Below are positions 60,297 through 64,000 of a stretch of DNA of 64,000 nt, piece after piece. Positions within the stretch are counted from its first letter, which is position 1. Each line of letters opens with the position of its first letter. The stretch comes from Allorhizobium paknamense. GTDB taxonomy: Bacteria; Pseudomonadota; Alphaproteobacteria; Rhizobiales; Rhizobiaceae. The position numbers and the translations under genes were made by a program. The DNA lies in the NCBI RefSeq assembly GCF_030815125.1, contig NZ_JAUSWH010000005.1, positions 248,001 through 312,000 on the forward strand, written 5' to 3'. The notes under the pieces are model-generated. The model searched no databases. It worked only from the letters and a program-made list of their open reading frames with translations, and had not been told where the DNA came from.

Positions 60297-60350
60297 AGAG
60301 CATTTCCAGGAAAAGTGGATGCCGGTTTTATGTTCACAAGCGCTCTAAAC
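60297..60350. repeat. RIME-like element (degenerate copy)
   Basis: Starts TAGAGCATTTCCAGGAAAAG and degenerates after GCCGGTTTTATG, ending GCGCTCTAAAC. It is head-to-tail with the preceding copy. Confidence 0.75.
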
Positions 60351-60411
60351 GAAAGGACGCAGGCAACGTTCCTTCGAGCCAGTCCATCGCGTCAGACAGA
60401 GGGAGTGGCCC

Positions 60412-61410
60412 TCAGGCAGGGACATTGAAGCTTTGCCCCGGCAGAAGCGTGCGAAACCGGTCTGCCTCAACACCCGCTTTGGAAAGCGCCTCATGAAGCG
60501 CCTGTCTCGGTGCTTCGATTGGCTCATCCGTCAGCTGGAAGGTTCCCCAGTGATGGGCAACGGCAAAACGTGCGCCGCAAAGCTGGAAGCCTGCAACGGC
60601 CTCTTCCGGGTTCTGGTGACCGGTCTTCATGAACCAGCGCGGCTCGTAAGCGCCGATGGGTAGAATGGCGGCGCGCAGATCGCCGTGCTTTTCGCGGATC
60701 ATGCGGTAATGCCGTCCCTCGTGAAAGCTGGTATCGCCGATGTGATAGATCTTGCCCGCAGGCGTTTCGATCACGAAAGAGCACCAGAGTGCCATGGCCC
60801 GGTCGCCCACACCGCGCGCCGACCAGTGGCAGGTGGGTTCACAATGGATCACACTGGTTCCGGCAGCGACGGTTTCGCCCCAATCCACGCAACCGATGCG
60901 CAGGTCTGGAATGCTGCGCTTCAGAATGGTGTCATTGCCGAGCGGGGTGATGACCAGCGGATCATGCGTCTTTTTCAGCCGCTTCAGCGTCCGGATATCC
61001 ATGTGGTCGTAATGATTGTGCGTGAGCAGCACAAGGTCGATCGGCGGCAGGTCGGCAAAGGCAATGCCCGGATCGTTGACGCGCAGCGGTCCGGCGACGG
61101 AGAAGGGGGAGGCGCGGCGCTCAAAAACCGGATCCGTCAGGATATTGAGCCCGGCAATCTGGATCAGAAGCGAAGCATGGCCGATCATGGTGATGCCAAG
61201 GCCATCGCCTTCGACCCGCGCCAGTGGCTTTGCCGCGTGCGGCGCCTCCGGCCAGCGACGCGGCCAGTCCGACTTTTTGCGCGTGCGCATCCACCGCATC
61301 ACATCGCTGAAGGATTTGAGCGTTTCCGCCTCCGGCGTGAAGAACAGCCGACCGTCGAAATGGTCACTGACCGGGCCTTGATAATAGGGATTGCGTTTTC
61401 TGATCGGCAT
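60412..61410 (-). CDS. Metallo-beta-lactamase-fold hydrolase (NAPE-PLD/UlaG-like)
   Basis: 332 aa. Metal motif LTHNHYDHMD (HxHxDH), then HCEPTCHWSARG, IYHIGDTSFHEG and VAHHWGTFQLTDEP. This matches the family of N-acyl-phosphatidylethanolamine phospholipase D-like and RomA-type proteins in bacteria, whose substrates are mostly unknown. The ATG at 61410 has AAGGA 8 nt upstream and is preferred to two earlier in-frame ATGs. The 5' leader contains two strong hairpins (61442-61524). Confidence 0.75.
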   Translation of the reverse strand: MPIRKRNPYYQGPVSDHFDGRLFFTPEAETLKSFSDVMRWMRTRKKSDWPRRWPEAPHAAKPLARVEGDGLGITMIGHASLLIQIAGLNILTDPVFERRASPFSVAGPLRVNDPGIAFADLPPIDLVLLTHNHYDHMDIRTLKRLKKTHDPLVITPLGNDTILKRSIPDLRIGCVDWGETVAAGTSVIHCEPTCHWSARGVGDRAMALWCSFVIETPAGKIYHIGDTSFHEGRHYRMIREKHGDLRAAILPIGAYEPRWFMKTGHQNPEEAVAGFQLCGARFAVAHHWGTFQLTDEPIEAPRQALHEALSKAGVEADRFRTLLPGQSFNVPA

Positions 61411-61441
61411 CCGGTCCATCCTTGGGCTTACAGCGAACCTT

Positions 61442-61496
61442 TGCTGCATAATTTTTCCCTTAAATCGATTCAGATCTAAGGAATTATGCAGTAGCA
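61442..61496. repeat. Palindromic element in the leader of the hydrolase gene
   Basis: CTGCATAATT...AATTATGCAG arms with TTAAATCGATTCAGATCTAA in the loop. The GATTCAGATC core resembles the centre of the mosaic elements at 49.7 and 52.9 kb. Confidence 0.75.
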
Positions 61497-61498
61497 GC

Positions 61499-61524
61499 TT
61501 TTGCGTGAAACCTTTCACGCAAAA
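61499..61524. repeat. 26-nt palindrome
   Basis: TTTTGCGTGAAA-cc-TTTCACGCAAAA has perfect 12-bp arms. It could be a regulator-binding site or an RNA hairpin in the leader of the hydrolase gene on the minus strand. Confidence 0.6.
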
Positions 61525-61602
61525 ACGCCGGGCCGTTGCCATCCACATCGCCCGACGTCTCCTTATAAGAGAACGAGACCGCTTTGGATCAATGCCCTCA
61601 GT

Positions 61603-61745
61603 CTAGGGTGTGTGGGTATTCAGCTTTGAGCGGGCTGCAAACGGCAATTTCCTGCGCTTCCGGTGCTCATGTACTCAAGTACACTCCGCTCCGGTTCTCG
61701 AAAATCACCGTTTTCGCCACGCCCAAAACTGAATACCCACACACC

Positions 61746-61749
<4 letters not shown>
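61603..61749. repeat. 147-bp element with perfect 21-bp terminal inverted repeats
   Basis: The ends read CTAGGGTGTGTGGGTATTCA(G) and its exact complement. The inside holds further inverted pieces (GTACTCAAGTAC; CGAAAATCACCGTTTTCG). There is no coding sequence, so it looks like a non-autonomous miniature element or an intergenic mosaic repeat. The right end contains the TAG stop of the dppF-like gene. A fragment lies at 43153. Confidence 0.85.
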
Positions 61750-62590
<841 letters not shown>

Positions 62591-62594
<4 letters not shown>

Positions 62595-63439
62595 TTACCT
62601 CCAGCCAGGTTCGCTTCCGCCATGAAATCGGACACGGTGCTGAGCCGCTTGCCCGTGGCATTTTCCGGCAAGGCGGAAAGAAGGGCGCGGGTATAGGGAT
62701 GTTTCGGGGCTTCGAAGAGGCTCAGCACATCGGCTTCCTCCATCTTGCGGCCTTTGTACTGGACGATGACGCGGTCGGCGGTTTCCGCCACAACGCCCAT
62801 GTCATGGGTGATCATGATGAGGCCCATGCCGGTCTCGGCCTGCAGCCGGATGATCAGGTCGAGGATCTGCTTCTGGATGGTGACATCCAGCGCCGTGGTC
62901 GGCTCATCGGCAATCAGAAGCTTCGGATTGCAGGCAATGGCCATGGCGATCATCACGCGCTGGCACTGGCCCCCGGACATTTGATGCGGAAAATGATTGA
63001 GCCGTTCCGCTGGATTGGGCAGGCCGACCAGCGTGAAGAGTTCAATGGCGCGTTCGCGGCGTTCCTTTCGGCCAAGGCCCATATGGATGCGCAGCACTTC
63101 CTCGATCTGGAACCCCACGGTGAAGCAGGGATTGAGGCTGGCGATCGGCTCCTGGAAGATCATCGCCATGTCCTTGCCGATGAGCTTGCGCCGCTCGGAG
63201 GGCGTAAGCGCCTGGATATCGCGGCCCATGAAGTCCATGCGGGTGGCGGTGATCTTCGCCGTCCACGGCAAAAGCCCCATGACCGCCAGCATCGAGACCG
63301 ATTTGCCCGAGCCGCTTTCGCCGACAATGGCCAGCACTTCGCGCTCGTCGATGGAGAGCGAGACGCCATCCACGGCCTTGAACCAGCCATTGGCGGTCTG
63401 GAACTCGACGGTGAGATTTTCGATTGTCAGAAGCGCCAT
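62591..63439 (-). CDS. dppD: Dipeptide/oligopeptide ABC transporter ATP-binding protein (DppD type)
   Basis: 282 aa with [38 protein letters not shown] and [16 protein letters not shown], and the C-terminal [13 protein letters not shown]. The ATG at 63439 starts [15 protein letters not shown], 2 nt after the permease stop, as expected in a dppBCDF-type operon. Confidence 0.87.
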
Positions 63440-63441
63440 GG

Positions 63442-64000
63442 TCAGGACCTCTTCATCTTCGGATCGAGCGCATCGCGCAGGCCGTCGCCCATCAGGTTGA
63501 TGGCCAGAACGGTGATGAGAATGGCAAGGCCGGGGAAGGTGACGACCCACCAGGCCCGCAGGATGAACTCCCGCGCCTCGGCCAGCATCGTGCCCCATTC
63601 CGGTGCGGGCGGTTGCGCGCCCATTCCGAGAAAGCCAAGGGCTGCCGCATCGAGAATGGCGTTGGAGAAGGAGAGCGTGCCCTGCACGATCAGCGGTGCG
63701 GTGCAGTTCGGCAGGATGGTGCGGAACATCAGGCGCAGCGGACCGGCGCCGGCAATGCGGGCGGCGGTCACGTAATCACGGGTCTTCTCGGCCATGACGG
63801 CGGCGCGCGTCAGCCGCACGAAATGCGGCTGCAGCACCAGCGCGATGGCGATCATGCCATTGACGAGGCCCGGGCCAAGCACGGCCACCAGCACCAGCGC
63901 CAGAAGCAGCGACGGGAAGGCGAGGATGATATCCATCAGCCGCATGATCACCGTATCCACCCAGCCGCGATAATAGCCGGCGATCAAACCGATCAGGATA
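63442..64000 (-). CDS. dppC: Dipeptide/oligopeptide ABC transporter permease (DppC type), N-terminus outside window
   Basis: The frame is open to the window's right edge, so only the C-terminal 185 codons are seen. It has the BPD_transp_1 signature EKTRDYVTAARIAGAGPLRLMFRTILPN and the DppC ending NLMGDGLRDALDPKMKRS. The companion permease should lie outside the window. Confidence 0.85.
   Translation of the reverse strand, partial: ILIGLIAGYYRGWVDTVIMRLMDIILAFPSLLLALVLVAVLGPGLVNGMIAIALVLQPHFVRLTRAAVMAEKTRDYVTAARIAGAGPLRLMFRTILPNCTAPLIVQGTLSFSNAILDAAALGFLGMGAQPPAPEWGTMLAEAREFILRAWWVVTFPGLAILITVLAINLMGDGLRDALDPKMKRS

Noticed and set aside
60237..60350. Possible short CRISPR-like array (two similar repeats head to tail)
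   Set aside because: Only two copies, internally palindromic, no spacers of constant length and no cas genes; they belong to the dispersed repeat family.

Overview
The window reads as a stretch of a Rhizobiaceae genome (Rhizobium, Agrobacterium or a close relative). The basis is GC-rich alphaproteobacterial codon use, a high density of ABC importers each beside its own GntR or LacI regulator, enzymes resembling rhizobial cyanurate/biuret and vanillate proteins, and many short palindromic mosaic repeats of the rhizobial RIME-like kind. No rRNA, tRNA, insertion sequence, phage gene or CRISPR array was seen. Almost all of it is catabolic and transport DNA, packed into operons with 1-4 bp stop/start overlaps. 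Genus and replicon cannot be decided from the sequence alone.

Region 1 (1-15.7 kb): a deoxysugar-type oxidative catabolic module. A lactonase-like amidohydrolase (cut by the window edge), a FucU mutarotase, an aldo/keto sugar dehydrogenase, a ribose-type ABC importer and an iron alcohol dehydrogenase lie on the minus strand. Divergent from them are a GntR regulator, a UxaA-family dehydratase, a GMC oxidoreductase, an SDR and a GldA-like dehydrogenase, followed by lldR-lldD (L-lactate dehydrogenase). The set fits oxidation of L-fucose or a similar sugar to pyruvate and L-lactate/lactaldehyde.

Region 2 (15.7-27.2 kb): a nitrogen-scavenging operon. A GntR regulator is divergent from a BMP-type ABC importer (binding protein, two permeases, ATPase) interleaved with formamidase, biuret hydrolase, cyanuric acid hydrolase, a second isochorismatase-like hydrolase (triuret hydrolase candidate), a cupin and allophanate hydrolase. 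Together they could import cyanuric acid, biuret or relatives and strip them to ammonia and CO2.

Region 3 (27.2-36.4 kb): kdpFABCDE high-affinity potassium uptake on the minus strand, with two tiny membrane ORFs at its head, divergent from an FMN riboswitch and ribB.

Region 4 (36.5-44.2 kb): a Liv-type ABC importer divergent from vanA-vanR-vanB, with two TGTATACA palindromes between them; probably uptake and O-demethylation of a methoxylated aromatic acid.

Region 5 (44.2-58.2 kb): an aldonate/keto-aldonate regulon. It has a glycerate kinase, a sugar ABC importer, a LacI regulator, L-idonate and gluconate 5-dehydrogenases, two HIBADH-type reductases, a 2-hydroxyacid dehydrogenase, a GlcG protein and an SMP-30 lactonase. 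Four copies of the palindrome TGTTATCGATAACA (two exact, two degenerate) mark its promoters, one of them before the LacI gene. A CatB-like acetyltransferase of more AT-rich composition interrupts it.

Region 6 (58.2-64 kb): a membrane diguanylate cyclase, a metallo-beta-lactamase-fold hydrolase and the end of a dipeptide-type ABC operon.

A recurring theme is short palindromic repeat elements at gene ends: in eight genes the element contains or directly abuts the stop codon.
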